Shown: in pieces, positions 15,857 through 24,650 of the stretch | Layout: each line of letters starts with the position of its first letter | Numbering within the stretch: position 1 is the first letter of the stretch | Notes under the pieces: generated by a model | What the model was told of the DNA's origin: nothing | Seen by the model: the letters and a program-made list of their open reading frames with translations, nothing else | The model's database searches: none | Assembly (NCBI RefSeq): GCF_006345815.1 | Contig: NZ_VCIG01000043.1 | Location: 124,001-188,000, forward strand | Length of the DNA stretch: 64,000 bases | Direction of reading: 5' to 3' | Source of the DNA: Ochrobactrum sp. CGA5 | GTDB lineage: Bacteria > Pseudomonadota > Alphaproteobacteria > Rhizobiales > Rhizobiaceae | Program-made: the position numbers and the translations under genes

Positions 15857-16813
15857 TTAGCGTGGGTGCCGGATGGTGCCTTCCGTGAGGATACGCAGCA
15901 CACTGATCGCTTCCTTACCATCCGTACGCGGCTTTTCGCGCGTCTCGATGCAATGCAGGAAATGCTGCAATTCACGTGTCAGCGGCATGCCTTCCTCGAC
16001 CGGGATATAGACCGGCTCTACGGATTTAAAAGACCAGTGGTCGTTTTCTCTCCAGACTTCGTGATTGTAGAGCGCAAGCTTGCGATCCCATGGCTCGCCG
16101 TCATCAAACACAGCCATACCCTTTGTGCCGGTGACTGTCAGGCGGCGCTCACGGTAGGCGTTCAGGCGCGACGCAAACAGGTGTCCGCGGATGCCATTCG
16201 GAAAATCGAGATGAAGATGGGCGATGTCGGTAAGATGATCGAGCGTCGCGACGCCCTCTCCACGAACCGCGCTGGGCTCCTCTCCGGTGATGGCCAGAAT
16301 CATCGAAAGATCGTGCGGCGCAAGATCCCACAGGGCATCAAACTCGCTATGGAACTTGCCGAAGCCGACGCGATGCGAGTGCACATAGCGAATGTCACCG
16401 AGTTCGCCGCTCTTAGCCATGTCGAGAAGCTTTTCAAAGGCCGGATGGAAACGCAGCACGTGGCCAACCATGAACACGCGACCGTTTTCGCGGGCGGCTT
16501 CCACTTCGGCTTCCGCAGCCGGAATGTCGAGAGCGATCGGCTTCTCGACGAGAACGTCTTTGCCGTTCTTCACTGCCTGTATGGCATATTGTGAATGAAA
16601 CTGCGCTGGCAGCGCTAGGACAATGCCGTCAATGTCTGGACGCGTGAACAATTGATCCACGGGAACACTGGGAACACCGAACTCGGTCGCGAAGCGTTCC
16701 GCCTGTTCGGCCTTTGAGTCGGAGACTGCCTGAAGGGCACCGAGGCTCTTCAGGGTACGAATGTGATTGCCGCCCCAATAGCCGCAACCCAAAACCGCAA
16801 TACGAGGTGCCAT
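15857..16813 (-). CDS. gnnA: Gfo/Idh/MocA oxidoreductase, probable UDP-GlcNAc 3-dehydrogenase GnnA
   Basis: A 318-residue NAD(P)-dependent dehydrogenase. The N-terminal Rossmann motif is IAVLGCGYWGGNHIRTLKSLG; the substrate-site motif EKPIAL follows at about residue 96, and LWDLAPHDLSMIL at about 165-177 holds the conserved histidine. The start at MAPRIAV was preferred over one 8 codons earlier. It is 158 bases upstream of the aminotransferase on the same strand, so both probably form one transcript. The CGYWG opening and partner gene point to the GnnA/WlbA group, which oxidises UDP-GlcNAc-type sugars at C3. Role in lipid A diaminoglucose is inferred. Confidence 0.72.
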   Translation of the reverse strand: MAPRIAVLGCGYWGGNHIRTLKSLGALQAVSDSKAEQAERFATEFGVPSVPVDQLFTRPDIDGIVLALPAQFHSQYAIQAVKNGKDVLVEKPIALDIPAAEAEVEAARENGRVFMVGHVLRFHPAFEKLLDMAKSGELGDIRYVHSHRVGFGKFHSEFDALWDLAPHDLSMILAITGEEPSAVRGEGVATLDHLTDIAHLHLDFPNGIRGHLFASRLNAYRERRLTVTGTKGMAVFDDGEPWDRKLALYNHEVWRENDHWSFKSVEPVYIPVEEGMPLTRELQHFLHCIETREKPRTDGKEAISVLRILTEGTIRHPR

Positions 16814-16999
16814 AAAACTATGCCTTTGCTGATGCAAAGTTCCTTATCGGTGCAAATGATAGAAAACAAGACGAAAGCTATGCGAAGAGTGCTTGACAGC
16901 TTTTCATTCCGCACATATACCGCCGCCATTCCTTGCAGGAACAATGATCTGCCTCGCCGGAAACGGCGATCATTAAATTGTCTCTGTAAAGCGACGCAT

Positions 17000-17076
17000 G
17001 GCGGAGTAGCTCAGTAGGTTAGAGCAGAGGAATCATAATCCTTGTGTCGGGGGTTCGAATCCCTCCTCCGCTACCA
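17000..17076 (+). tRNA. tRNA-Met (CAT), elongator type
   Basis: A 77-base cloverleaf with encoded CCA. The acceptor stem GGCGGAG pairs with CTCCGCT (first pair G-U); the D-arm is GCTC...GAGC, and the anticodon loop ATCATAA gives anticodon CAT. The T-arm has TTCGAAT. The paired first position excludes initiator tRNA. Elongator Met is favoured by overall similarity; an Ile2 tRNA whose C34 is modified to lysidine cannot be wholly excluded. Confidence 0.93.
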
Positions 17077-17176
17077 TCGCCCTCGCTCTCCAGACATTTG
17101 TACCATATTCACATAGCTTGACCGGCTATTGGTGCGCTTTATGTTGTGCACGTCATTGTTTAACGTCGGCACGTTC

Positions 17177-17542
17177 ATGCAAATTATCGCTCTCGATCAT
17201 GTTCAACTGGCAATGCCTGAAGGTCAGGAGCAGAAAGCGCGCGATTTTTATGGCTCGATCCTCGGCTTTGCGGACGTTCCAAAGCCTGAGAATCTCGCGG
17301 CTCGTGGCGGTTGCTGGTTTGAAAAGGGAGCAATCAGGCTTCATCTGGGTGTCGAGCGCCCTTTCTCGCCCGCACGCAAGGCGCATCCTGCATTTCTGGT
17401 CGATGACCTGCACGAAATGATTGCACATCTGACGCGAGCAGGCATCGAAACAATCGTGGACGAGCCGCTGCAAGATTATGATCGTTGCTACATCCACGAC
17501 CCATTCGGCAATCGTATCGAATTGATGCAGACGATAGCCTGA
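17177..17542 (+). CDS. VOC-family (glyoxalase-like) protein
   Basis: A 121-residue single VOC domain. It starts MQIIALDHVQLAMPEGQEQKARDFYGSILGF, the standard opening of the fold. It continues with GCWFEKGAIRLHLGVE, HPAFLVDDLHEMIAHL and ends YIHDPFGNRIELMQ. Candidate metal or substrate residues are His8, the HLGVE histidine and the last Glu. The substrate is unknown. An in-frame GTG or ATG 16 codons upstream is possible, but the family starts here. No good ribosome site is seen in front of it. It lies just after the tRNA gene and converges with a secreted-protein gene. Confidence 0.82.
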   Translation: MQIIALDHVQLAMPEGQEQKARDFYGSILGFADVPKPENLAARGGCWFEKGAIRLHLGVERPFSPARKAHPAFLVDDLHEMIAHLTRAGIETIVDEPLQDYDRCYIHDPFGNRIELMQTIA

Positions 17543-17563
17543 CGGCAATAGCCATCAGGCTAT
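17534..17563. terminator. Hairpin between convergent VOC and secreted-protein genes
   Basis: Nine-base stem (17534-17542 with 17555-17563) overlapping the VOC stop codon, twelve-base loop, followed by AAGTTTTAATTT. Likely shared terminator. Confidence 0.55.
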
Positions 17564-17568
17564 AAGTT

Positions 17569-17982
17569 TTAATTTGCTGCAGCAGCGATAATACGACAAA
17601 GTCCTTCGCGCACCACCGGCTTGCTGGTCGCCTGCCCCGCCTGAATACTGAAGATTGCATCGACGCGGGTGCCCTTACCCTGTGCCCGTGCGGTGACGCG
17701 CAAGGTCTGGACACGGCCCGATCCGCTCGTCTCCTGGAAAGCATCTATGGAAGCCAGCTGCTTGTTTACCTTGATGCCAGAGAAACCTTCGGCTGCGACA
17801 GCTTGCGCCAGGCGCTGCAAGGCGGTCGACGATTTCACACCAGCGAAGTTTTGCGTCGAGCGATAGCTCACTGCTGTTACAAGTGGAACACCCTCGGACT
17901 TGAAATTCTGTTCGCACGAAGCAGCAAAGCCTGACCCGACTGTCATCAGGGTCAAGAGACCCGCAACCAAGAATACCCGCAT
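17569..17982 (-). CDS. Small exported protein of unknown function
   Basis: A 137-residue protein with a clear signal peptide (MRVFLVAGLLTLMTVGSGFAA, cleavage near residue 20-21). The mature part holds two cysteines, one directly after the cleavage site (SCEQ) and one near the C-terminus (GLCRII), which could form a disulfide in the periplasm. The central segment is beta-rich (LRVTARAQGKGTRVDAIFSIQAG). I do not recognise the family. Because the first cysteine is preceded by FAAS rather than a lipobox (L-x-x-C), a lipoprotein is unlikely. It is monocistronic, between the VOC gene and the haemoglobin gene. Confidence 0.7.
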   Translation of the reverse strand: MRVFLVAGLLTLMTVGSGFAASCEQNFKSEGVPLVTAVSYRSTQNFAGVKSSTALQRLAQAVAAEGFSGIKVNKQLASIDAFQETSGSGRVQTLRVTARAQGKGTRVDAIFSIQAGQATSKPVVREGLCRIIAAAAN

Positions 17983-18150
17983 TCAACTCTCCCTCAAATA
18001 TGTTAGAAAATTAGAATATTAAATCGCGGCCGCGGCTTCGCCAACGGGAAGCTGATGTTCGTGCGGCAACACTTCACTGGATTGTAATCGGCGCACCGAC
18101 TATATCCACCCTAAGTCCGCTTTCCGACCCGGAGACATCAGACAGCGATC

Positions 18151-18570
18151 ATGCCCATTCTCATCAATCAGCCTCATCCGTCCATTGATCCAGCCTCCAT
18201 TGAGAAGCTGGTGGCCACTTTCTACGGACGCGCACGCGAAGATGAAGTAATCGGGCCGATCTTTGCCAATGCGGTTCATGATTGGGACCATCACATCGCG
18301 CAAATCGCTGCATTTTGGTCTTCAGTTATCCTCAAGACCGGCAGCTATGAAGGGCGCCCCATGGCGCCACATCTCAAGCTAGAGCTAAAGAACGAACATT
18401 TCGACCGTTGGCTCGACCTTTTCGAGAACACAGCCCGCGAAATATTCCCTGCGGAAGCAGCGATCATTTTCATTGATCGGGCTCGACGCATTGCCGACAG
18501 TTTTGAAATGGCAATCGCCACCAATACGGGCCAGATTTCCGCGCCACGGCATTCACGCCGACAGCTTTAA
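18151..18570 (+). CDS. Group III truncated haemoglobin
   Basis: A 139-residue 2-on-2 globin. Helix B holds FYGRAREDEVIGPIF, the E-helix region HDWDHHIAQIAAFWSSVIL, and the proximal (F8) histidine is His83 in NEHFDRWLDLF. The motif GRPMAPHLKL before it is typical of group III. Such proteins bind O2 or NO at haem; the best studied members in Campylobacter relate to microaerobic metabolism and NO stress. Specific function here is not known. The final 20 residues (ATNTGQISAPRHSRRQL) are a non-conserved basic tail. Monocistronic; no NO-detoxification genes adjoin it. Confidence 0.88.
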   Translation: MPILINQPHPSIDPASIEKLVATFYGRAREDEVIGPIFANAVHDWDHHIAQIAAFWSSVILKTGSYEGRPMAPHLKLELKNEHFDRWLDLFENTAREIFPAEAAIIFIDRARRIADSFEMAIATNTGQISAPRHSRRQL

Positions 18571-18883
18571 CCAAAACAGAGCGCAACTCTTGCGCGCAAT
18601 GCGACATATCTTGTCATCTAATATTTAACTATATAAGCACGTCCACAGAATAGGCGGGCTACAGTTCAGTCACGTCAACAGAAAATAAAGGCTTGTGGGA
18701 GCACAAAAAGCCAAACGCACGCTGGTATGTTTGCGATGTCACTAAAATTCGCGACATAGCACTTGCATAGAGGGGCAGAATTTCGAACAGTTGCCGCAGC
18801 TTTTTTGAACGCGAGATAGATCGCGTATCGTGGCAACCAGAACGTGAAGCTTCGACTTGAGCGGATATGCAGGGAGTTAGACT
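18571..18883. promoter_or_regulatory. Upstream region of the carrier-protein cluster with a dyad
   Basis: About 310 bases with no gene. A perfect dyad ACGCGA-N6-TCGCGT sits at 18809-18826, 58 bases before the carrier-protein start, in good position for an operator. A second, weaker dyad (ATGTC...GACAT) lies at about 18735-18758. The promoter of the cluster should be here. Confidence 0.45.
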
Positions 18884-19135
18884 ATGAATGAATCCATTCG
18901 CGAGCTTTTGACCAAGGTCGGCGGACTACCGGGTCCAGTGGCGGACATTGCCGATGACGCCGATCTCTACAGTGCAGGTCTGTCGTCCTTTGCCTCGGTG
19001 CAGCTCATGCTTGGTCTGGAAGACAAGTTCGATATCGAGTTTCCGGAGCAATACCTTAATCGCAAGTCTTTCGCGAGCATCAAGGCCATCGAACAGACGA
19101 TTACCCAGATTCTCAAGGACAAAGAGGCCGCATAA
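18884..19135 (+). CDS. Stand-alone acyl/aminoacyl carrier protein
   Basis: An 83-residue four-helix carrier domain. The phosphopantetheine serine is most likely Ser35 in AGLSSFASVQLMLGLED; the usual DSL is changed to SSF, a feature of specialised, non-fatty-acid carriers. The C-terminal half KSFASIKAIEQTI fits helix IV. The ATG of the next gene overlaps its stop (TAATG), so translation is coupled to the acyl-CoA dehydrogenase. Two genes further lies an amino acid:carrier-protein ligase, and in Bradyrhizobium such ligases charge dedicated small carriers encoded next to them. This protein is therefore the expected acceptor of an activated amino acid. Confidence 0.88.
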   Translation: MNESIRELLTKVGGLPGPVADIADDADLYSAGLSSFASVQLMLGLEDKFDIEFPEQYLNRKSFASIKAIEQTITQILKDKEAA

Positions 19136-20307
19136 TGAATGCCGGGGCGGGGAACAGTCTTTCAGAGCGCGTGGGCCGCGTTGCAGCCATAGCGGGTAAA
19201 TTTTCCGATAGCGTCGATAAGGAAAGCCGCTTCCCGCGTGAAGCTATCGATGCGATGAAGGCCGAAGGTCTGCTTGGCATTCAGGTGCCGACCGATCTCG
19301 GCGGCGAAAGCGCAGAAATCGATCAGATTGCGGAACTATGCTGCATTCTGGGCCAGTCTTGTGCGTCGAGCGCAATGATTTTCGCCATGCACCACATCAA
19401 GCTTTCGAGCCTGGTGGAGCACGGCCAGACAGTCGAATGGCATCGGGACTTCATGCGCCAAGTTGCAAAGGACCAGCTTCTGCTTGCCTCAGCTACGACC
19501 GAAGGCGGCATTGGCGGTGATCTCCGCAACTCGATCTGCGCTATCGAGATAGAAGGCGATATTTGCCGTCTGGAGAAGAACGCCACCGTTATCTCCTATG
19601 GCTCTCACGCAGATGCCATTCTGATCACATCACGCTCCCACAAGGATGCAGCATCGTCGGATCAGGTGATGACCGTGTTCCTGAAAGACCAGTACACGCT
19701 TGAAAAGACGCATGATTGGGACACGCTTGGGATGCGGGGCACCTGCTCGGAGGGATTTGTGTTCCGTGGCGAAGCCGACAAAGTGCAGATCCTGCCCCAT
19801 CCATTTGCCGAAATCGCAGCACAATCCATGCTGGCCCAGTCGCATACACTGTGGAGCTCGCTCTGGTATGGCATCGCGGTCGATGCGGTCAACCGGGCAC
19901 AGGCATTCGTGCGCGCCGCCGCGAAGCGCAATCCAGGAGCACCACAGCCTGGTGCCTTGCGCGTAGCCGAAGCGTCCAACATGCTTCAGATGCTGAAGTC
20001 CGAAATCGTCGCCTGCCTCAAGACGTATCGCGAAGCAAAGCACGATCGGGACAAGCTCGCCTCGATGGGCTTTGCGATTGCAATGAACAATCTCAAGATT
20101 GCCGCGTCACAGTCGATCCTTCAGATCATCAATCACGCCATGCTTGTTTGCGGCATCATGGGCTATAAAAACGGCACGCCTTTCAGCCTCGGACGCCATT
20201 TGCGTGACGCGCATTCCGCACAGCTGATGATTTCAAACGAGCGCATCCTTGGCAACACTGCCACCATGCTGCTCATTCACAAACAGAACACCAGTCTTTT
20301 GGGATAG
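19135..20307 (+). CDS. Acyl-CoA dehydrogenase-family flavoprotein
   Basis: A 390-residue FAD enzyme with the three acyl-CoA dehydrogenase domains. It shows an N-terminal helical region ([27 protein letters not shown]), a middle beta domain ([33 protein letters not shown]) and a C-terminal helical domain ending near [13 protein letters not shown]. Within this cluster it may oxidise a carrier-bound aminoacyl or acyl group rather than a CoA ester, as carrier-dedicated dehydrogenases do in antibiotic pathways. That is inferred from coupling with the carrier gene (stop/start overlap) and the ligase 5 bases downstream. The catalytic base cannot be placed with confidence by eye. Confidence 0.85.
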   Translation: MNAGAGNSLSERVGRVAAIAGKFSDSVDKESRFPREAIDAMKAEGLLGIQVPTDLGGESAEIDQIAELCCILGQSCASSAMIFAMHHIKLSSLVEHGQTVEWHRDFMRQVAKDQLLLASATTEGGIGGDLRNSICAIEIEGDICRLEKNATVISYGSHADAILITSRSHKDAASSDQVMTVFLKDQYTLEKTHDWDTLGMRGTCSEGFVFRGEADKVQILPHPFAEIAAQSMLAQSHTLWSSLWYGIAVDAVNRAQAFVRAAAKRNPGAPQPGALRVAEASNMLQMLKSEIVACLKTYREAKHDRDKLASMGFAIAMNNLKIAASQSILQIINHAMLVCGIMGYKNGTPFSLGRHLRDAHSAQLMISNERILGNTATMLLIHKQNTSLLG

Positions 20308-20312
20308 TTGCC

Positions 20313-21221
20313 ATGGATGCTCAGAGATCATTTCTAGACCGGCTTTTTGATTCCGGTCTCCTGATCGACACCGGCGTAGAAGGTCTTTACGGGCGCTCCG
20401 GCCAGTTTGAAGATGTCATTCAGGCATTTGAACGCCTGATCGATCGCACCGGAGGCAATGATGGCGCCGAAGCCATTCGTTTCCCGCCCGGTATGAACCG
20501 CGCTTTTTTTGAGAAAAGCGGCTATATGAAAAGTTTCCCGCAGTTGGCCGGCACCGTGCACAGTTTCTGCGGTTGCGAGCTTGACCACGTCAACCTCATC
20601 AAGTGCATGGATGAAGGCAAGGACTGGACGCTGGAGCAGAAGGCGACAGACATCGTGCTGACGCCTGCGGCCTGTTATCCGCTATATCCGACGATTGCGA
20701 AACGCGGACCGTTGCCACAAGGCGGTGGGCTTTACGATCTGCAATCCTATTGCTTCCGTCATGAACCGTCAGTTGACCCTGCCCGCCAGCAGCTCTTCCG
20801 CATGCGTGAATATGTGCGCATGGGTACGGAATCGGATGTCATGTCATTCCGCCAGCTCTGGATCGACCGCGGCACTGAAATGATGAAGAAGGTCGGGCTG
20901 CCGGTGGAAATCGATGTTGCCAACGATCCTTTCTTCGGGCGTGCTGGCAAGTTGCTGGTCAACAACCAGCGCGATCAGAACCTGAAATTCGAACTTCTGA
21001 TCCCGATCACCAGCGTCGAAAAGCCGACCGCCTGCATGAGCTTCAACTATCATCAGGACCAGTTCGGCGTGAAATGGGGCCTCACACTTGATGACGGTGC
21101 CGTGGCACACACGGCTTGCGTCGGCTTTGGGCTGGAGCGCATCGCGCTGGCGCTTTTCCATCATCACGGTCTGGATGTTGAAATCTGGCCTGAAAATGTA
21201 CGCAAGGAATTGTGGGGCTGA
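20313..21221 (+). CDS. Amino acid:[carrier protein] ligase (class II aminoacyl-tRNA synthetase homologue)
   Basis: A 302-residue protein consisting only of a class II catalytic core related to atypical seryl-tRNA synthetases and lacking any tRNA-binding arm. Motif 2 is [25 protein letters not shown]; motif 3 is [11 protein letters not shown]. Likely zinc ligands are Cys121 (ACYPLYP), Glu166 (FRMREYV) and Cys269 ([11 protein letters not shown]), matching the Cys-Glu-Cys site of the described Bradyrhizobium ligases. Those enzymes activate glycine or alanine with ATP and load it on the phosphopantetheine of a small carrier protein. The carrier is two genes upstream. The amino acid used here is not determined by sequence alone. 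Confidence 0.9.
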   Translation: MDAQRSFLDRLFDSGLLIDTGVEGLYGRSGQFEDVIQAFERLIDRTGGNDGAEAIRFPPGMNRAFFEKSGYMKSFPQLAGTVHSFCGCELDHVNLIKCMDEGKDWTLEQKATDIVLTPAACYPLYPTIAKRGPLPQGGGLYDLQSYCFRHEPSVDPARQQLFRMREYVRMGTESDVMSFRQLWIDRGTEMMKKVGLPVEIDVANDPFFGRAGKLLVNNQRDQNLKFELLIPITSVEKPTACMSFNYHQDQFGVKWGLTLDDGAVAHTACVGFGLERIALALFHHHGLDVEIWPENVRKELWG

Positions 21222-21229
21222 TCGCGGCT

Positions 21230-22210
21230 ATGCAGGCTGTTTTTCCGAACATCGCGCCCGACCGTTACACGCCGCACGCCTTGCATGCCCAGACACGCGT
21301 CTGGCCGGAAACCAACTGCTACGTCGATCTTTGGATCGAAGTGTTGGCAACGTTGGGCGTCGCCCCCGAAGCCATGCTCGGCTTCACGCTCACACAGGAT
21401 TTCGAGGGCGACCAGTTCACCTTCTTCAAGGTTCCGCTGGAAGACCTCGAAGCCCTTTACGGCGTGCGGGCGACGGAGCTTGCGATTTTCGATCATGTGG
21501 AAAGCCATGTCGCCGCGCAGATCGCGCGTGGACGTCTCTGCATGATCGAAATGGACAGTTACTTCATGCCGGATACGCATGGCGTCAGCTACCGCACCGA
21601 GCACGGCAAGACCACCATTGCCATCAATCGCATGGATATTGAAAACCGCTCGCTGGATTATTTTCACAATGGCGGTTTCTATCATCTCGAAGGTGAAGAT
21701 TTCGACGGCGTCTTCCAGCGTCATCTGACGGAAGCCGACCTGCCCTTCCTGCCCTATACGGAGTTCGCCAAATTTCCGAAGATTGTGCCGGATGAAGCGC
21801 ATCAGCGGCGTGTCGCCGAAATTCTTCTGCCACGCCATTTTGCCCGCAGGCCGAAGGAAAACCCGATCCGCGCCTTTGCCAGCGTCTTTCCTGCTCAGGT
21901 CGAAGCAATTGCGGAACGCCCGTTCGGCTTCTTCCATAAATATGCATTCAACACGCTGCGCCAGCTCGGCGCAAATTTCGAACTTGCGGCAAGTCATCTC
22001 GACTGGCTCGGGCAAGGCACGCGCTTTGCAACAGCCTCGGCAGATGCCTTGCAGATCGCGGAGACGGCAAAGGCTGTTCAGTTCCAGCTTGCCCGGGCCG
22101 TGATGCGCAAGCGGTTCGATGCATTGGCCGGGACGCTTCAACCGGCAGCGGATGCATGGGATCGGCTGATGGTGGCGCTTGCAACGGAAATGGGTCGCGA
22201 TGCAGCTTGA
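21230..22210 (+). CDS. DUF1839-family protein
   Basis: A 326-residue soluble protein of the uncharacterised DUF1839 family (or 332 residues if the GTG at 21212 is used, which would overlap the ligase gene by 10 bases). The family block NCYVDLWIEVLATLGVAPEAMLGF lies near the N-terminus, and FDHVESHVAAQIARGRLCMIEMDSYFMPDT in the middle. The middle block, with a possible catalytic Cys in RLCMIEMDSYFMPD and later histidines (GGFYHLEGEDF), resembles cysteine-peptidase or acyltransferase arrangements, but this is speculative. It is regularly found beside amino acid:carrier-protein ligases, so it is a good candidate for the enzyme that uses the charged carrier. Confidence 0.8.
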   Translation: MQAVFPNIAPDRYTPHALHAQTRVWPETNCYVDLWIEVLATLGVAPEAMLGFTLTQDFEGDQFTFFKVPLEDLEALYGVRATELAIFDHVESHVAAQIARGRLCMIEMDSYFMPDTHGVSYRTEHGKTTIAINRMDIENRSLDYFHNGGFYHLEGEDFDGVFQRHLTEADLPFLPYTEFAKFPKIVPDEAHQRRVAEILLPRHFARRPKENPIRAFASVFPAQVEAIAERPFGFFHKYAFNTLRQLGANFELAASHLDWLGQGTRFATASADALQIAETAKAVQFQLARAVMRKRFDALAGTLQPAADAWDRLMVALATEMGRDAA

Positions 22211-24650
22211 GCTGAATCCGACCCGCCGCCCGCTCTCGACTGGTTGGCAGCTTATCATCACCGGTGCGGATGCGGCGCAAACACCGCATGACGCCAGGTC
22301 CGCTGACAGCATCGATGATGCTCCCGTGCCCGGAACAGTGGCGGAAGCCTTGGAAAACTCGGGACGCTTCCACCGCAACAATCCCGTACAGCTCGACAAT
22401 CAGGACGCCTGGTATTTTCTCGATCTTGAGGAGATGCCCGGCCCCGCCACGCTCCATTTTGGCGGGCTTGCCACGATATGCGACGTCTTTTTCAATGGCG
22501 AATTGCTGCTGCAAACCGAGAACATGTTTCTTGGCCATGACCTGCCCGTCATTCTGACCGGCAGGGACGAGCTTGCGCTCTGTTTTCGTGCGCTTGCACC
22601 CCGCCTCAGCCAAAAAGGCCCTCGTGCTCGCTGGCGCACACAACTGATGAATACGCAGGGTCTACGTCTTATCCGCACGACCGCCCTTGGCTATATGCCG
22701 GGTTGGTGCCCTGAAGTGCACGCCGTCGGTCCATGGCGTCCGATTACCATCAGCCGCCCGGATGCCGAAACCATATCCGACGTGGCCATTCAGGCGAGAC
22801 TGACCGAAGCCGGCAATGGCGAACTTCAGGTGAGTTTTATCTATAACGGCAAAGCCGAAACGCTCTCACTGCTTTGCGCGGGACAGAAAGCTGCCTGCAT
22901 GCGTCATACCGGCGATCAGTGGATAACAAAGCTGACGCTTACCAATGTCGAACCGTGGTGGCCGCATACGCATGGCAATCCCACGCTATACAATGTCGAG
23001 CTTTCAATCGACGGTGAACGACGCCTGCTCGGGCGCACCGGCTTTCGCAACATCGCAGTTGATCGCGGACCAGATGGGAAAAGCTTTGCACTAAGGATCA
23101 ATGGCGAGAAAGTCTTCAGCCGTGGTGCGGTTTGGAGTTCTGCGGATATCGTTAGGCTTCCCGGCGCACGCGCCGACTACGAACCATGGCTGAAGCTCGC
23201 GCAGGAAGCCGGCATGAACATGCTGCGGCTGAGTGGTATCACTGCCTATGAAACCTCCGATTTCTATGCGATTTGCGACGAGCTGGGTATCATGGTGTGG
23301 CAGGACTTTATGTTCGCCAATTTCGATTATCCGGTGAAGGACGAAGCATTTGTCGCAAAAGTGCAGGCTGAGGCATCTCAGCTTCTGGCCGCTGTCGGAT
23401 ATGCACCGTCGCTGACTATCCTCTGCGGCGGCAGTGAAATCTACCAGCAGGGTGCAATGATGGGCCTGCCGGAGGCAACTTGGAAAGGCCCGCTTACCGA
23501 AGAAATCCTGCCAGGAATTGCAGGCAAGCTATGCCCGGAGATTCCCTATGTGCCAAACTCGCCCTGCGATGGCGCCCTCCCCTTCATCAGCAACAAAGGC
23601 GTCAGTCATTATTACGGCGTCAGCGCTTATTGCCGTCCGCTAGAAGATGCGCGGCGCGCAGAAGTCCGCTTTGCAACCGAATGTCTGGCCTTCTCTAACG
23701 TGCCCGAAGCGCGCACGCTGAAAGCCCAACTCGATGTGCCACCGGTTCATGATCCGCGTTGGAAAGCGCGCGTACCCCGCGACCGTGGTGTGTCCTGGGA
23801 TTTCGAGGATGTGCGGGACGCCTATCTGGAGATGCTGTACGGCTATGATCCAACGCGGCTGCGACGTGAAGATGTGGAACAATATCTCCACCTTTCCCGC
23901 GCTGTTACGGCGGAAGTAATGGAAACGACGTTCGCCGAATGGAGACGCCCGGGAAGCACCTGTTTCGGCGGACTTCTCTGGATGTTTCAGGACCTGTTGC
24001 CCGGCGCCGGTTGGGGCGTGATCGATGCCACCGGCGAGCCCAAGCCCTCATGGCACGGCCTCAAGCGTGCCTTCCGTCCACAACAGGTCGCCTTGACCGA
24101 TGAGGGCGTCAACGGCCTTGCGATCCATGTTTTGAACGAATGCGACGAACCCATCGATCTTTCACTTGAACTGGCATGCTTGCGCGCCGGTTCGCAGCCG
24201 GTGGTTTCCGGTCGTCGCGACCTTTTTATGGCTGGCCGCTCGGCAATTACGATTGCTGCAACGGATCTGTTTGGTGCCTTCTTCGATGTCACTTACGCCT
24301 ATCGTTTCGGTCCTCCCGCGCATGACGTGACCATTGCGCGACTGAAGCGTAATGATACGACGATTGCCGAGGCATTTCATTTCCCACTCGGACGAAAGAC
24401 GGCCTTTCACGACGCCGCTATCGAAGTCATACCTGTCGAAGAAAACGGGAACTGGTTCCTCGAGCTCAAAACACCGGTTCTGGCCCAGTCGGTCAGCATT
24501 GATGCAGGTAACTGGCGGGCGGCGGAGAACTGGTTTCATCTTGCTCCCAACGTGACGAAACGCATCGCCCTTATTCCGCGTCATGCAGCGCCGGGAAAAC
24601 CGTCTGGAGAAATTCGCATCGCCGGATCGTCGCGGATCGTCTGGTTCTGA
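22200..24650 (+). CDS. Glycoside hydrolase family 2-like protein (beta-mannosidase-like)
   Basis: An 816-residue cytoplasmic protein (no signal peptide). It has the GH2 order: a sugar-binding jelly roll (residues about 15-190, with GRFHRNNPVQLDNQDAWYF and FNGELLLQTENMFLGHD), an immunoglobulin-like domain (to about 300) and a TIM barrel beginning INGEKVFSRGAVWSSAD. In active beta-mannosidases the acid/base Glu follows Asn; here the site reads CGGSEIYQQ with Glu413 after Ser412. A candidate nucleophile is Glu494 in RFATECLAF. The changed acid/base motif means hydrolysis cannot be taken for granted. It overlaps the DUF1839 gene by 11 bases, so it belongs to the carrier-protein operon. An alternative TTG start lies 7 codons upstream. 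Confidence 0.8.
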   Translation: MQLELNPTRRPLSTGWQLIITGADAAQTPHDARSADSIDDAPVPGTVAEALENSGRFHRNNPVQLDNQDAWYFLDLEEMPGPATLHFGGLATICDVFFNGELLLQTENMFLGHDLPVILTGRDELALCFRALAPRLSQKGPRARWRTQLMNTQGLRLIRTTALGYMPGWCPEVHAVGPWRPITISRPDAETISDVAIQARLTEAGNGELQVSFIYNGKAETLSLLCAGQKAACMRHTGDQWITKLTLTNVEPWWPHTHGNPTLYNVELSIDGERRLLGRTGFRNIAVDRGPDGKSFALRINGEKVFSRGAVWSSADIVRLPGARADYEPWLKLAQEAGMNMLRLSGITAYETSDFYAICDELGIMVWQDFMFANFDYPVKDEAFVAKVQAEASQLLAAVGYAPSLTILCGGSEIYQQGAMMGLPEATWKGPLTEEILPGIAGKLCPEIPYVPNSPCDGALPFISNKGVSHYYGVSAYCRPLEDARRAEVRFATECLAFSNVPEARTLKAQLDVPPVHDPRWKARVPRDRGVSWDFEDVRDAYLEMLYGYDPTRLRREDVEQYLHLSRAVTAEVMETTFAEWRRPGSTCFGGLLWMFQDLLPGAGWGVIDATGEPKPSWHGLKRAFRPQQVALTDEGVNGLAIHVLNECDEPIDLSLELACLRAGSQPVVSGRRDLFMAGRSAITIAATDLFGAFFDVTYAYRFGPPAHDVTIARLKRNDTTIAEAFHFPLGRKTAFHDAAIEVIPVEENGNWFLELKTPVLAQSVSIDAGNWRAAENWFHLAPNVTKRIALIPRHAAPGKPSGEIRIAGSSRIVWF

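Noticed and set aside
17000-17076. tRNA-Met as an integration site of a mobile element
   Set aside because: No integrase, no repeated tRNA 3' end was noticed downstream, and the flanking genes look native.
21164-22399. Long leftward open frame of 411 codons
   Set aside because: It lies antisense to the DUF1839 gene and the start of the GH2-like gene; its translation has no family features and mirrors the codon pattern of the real genes.
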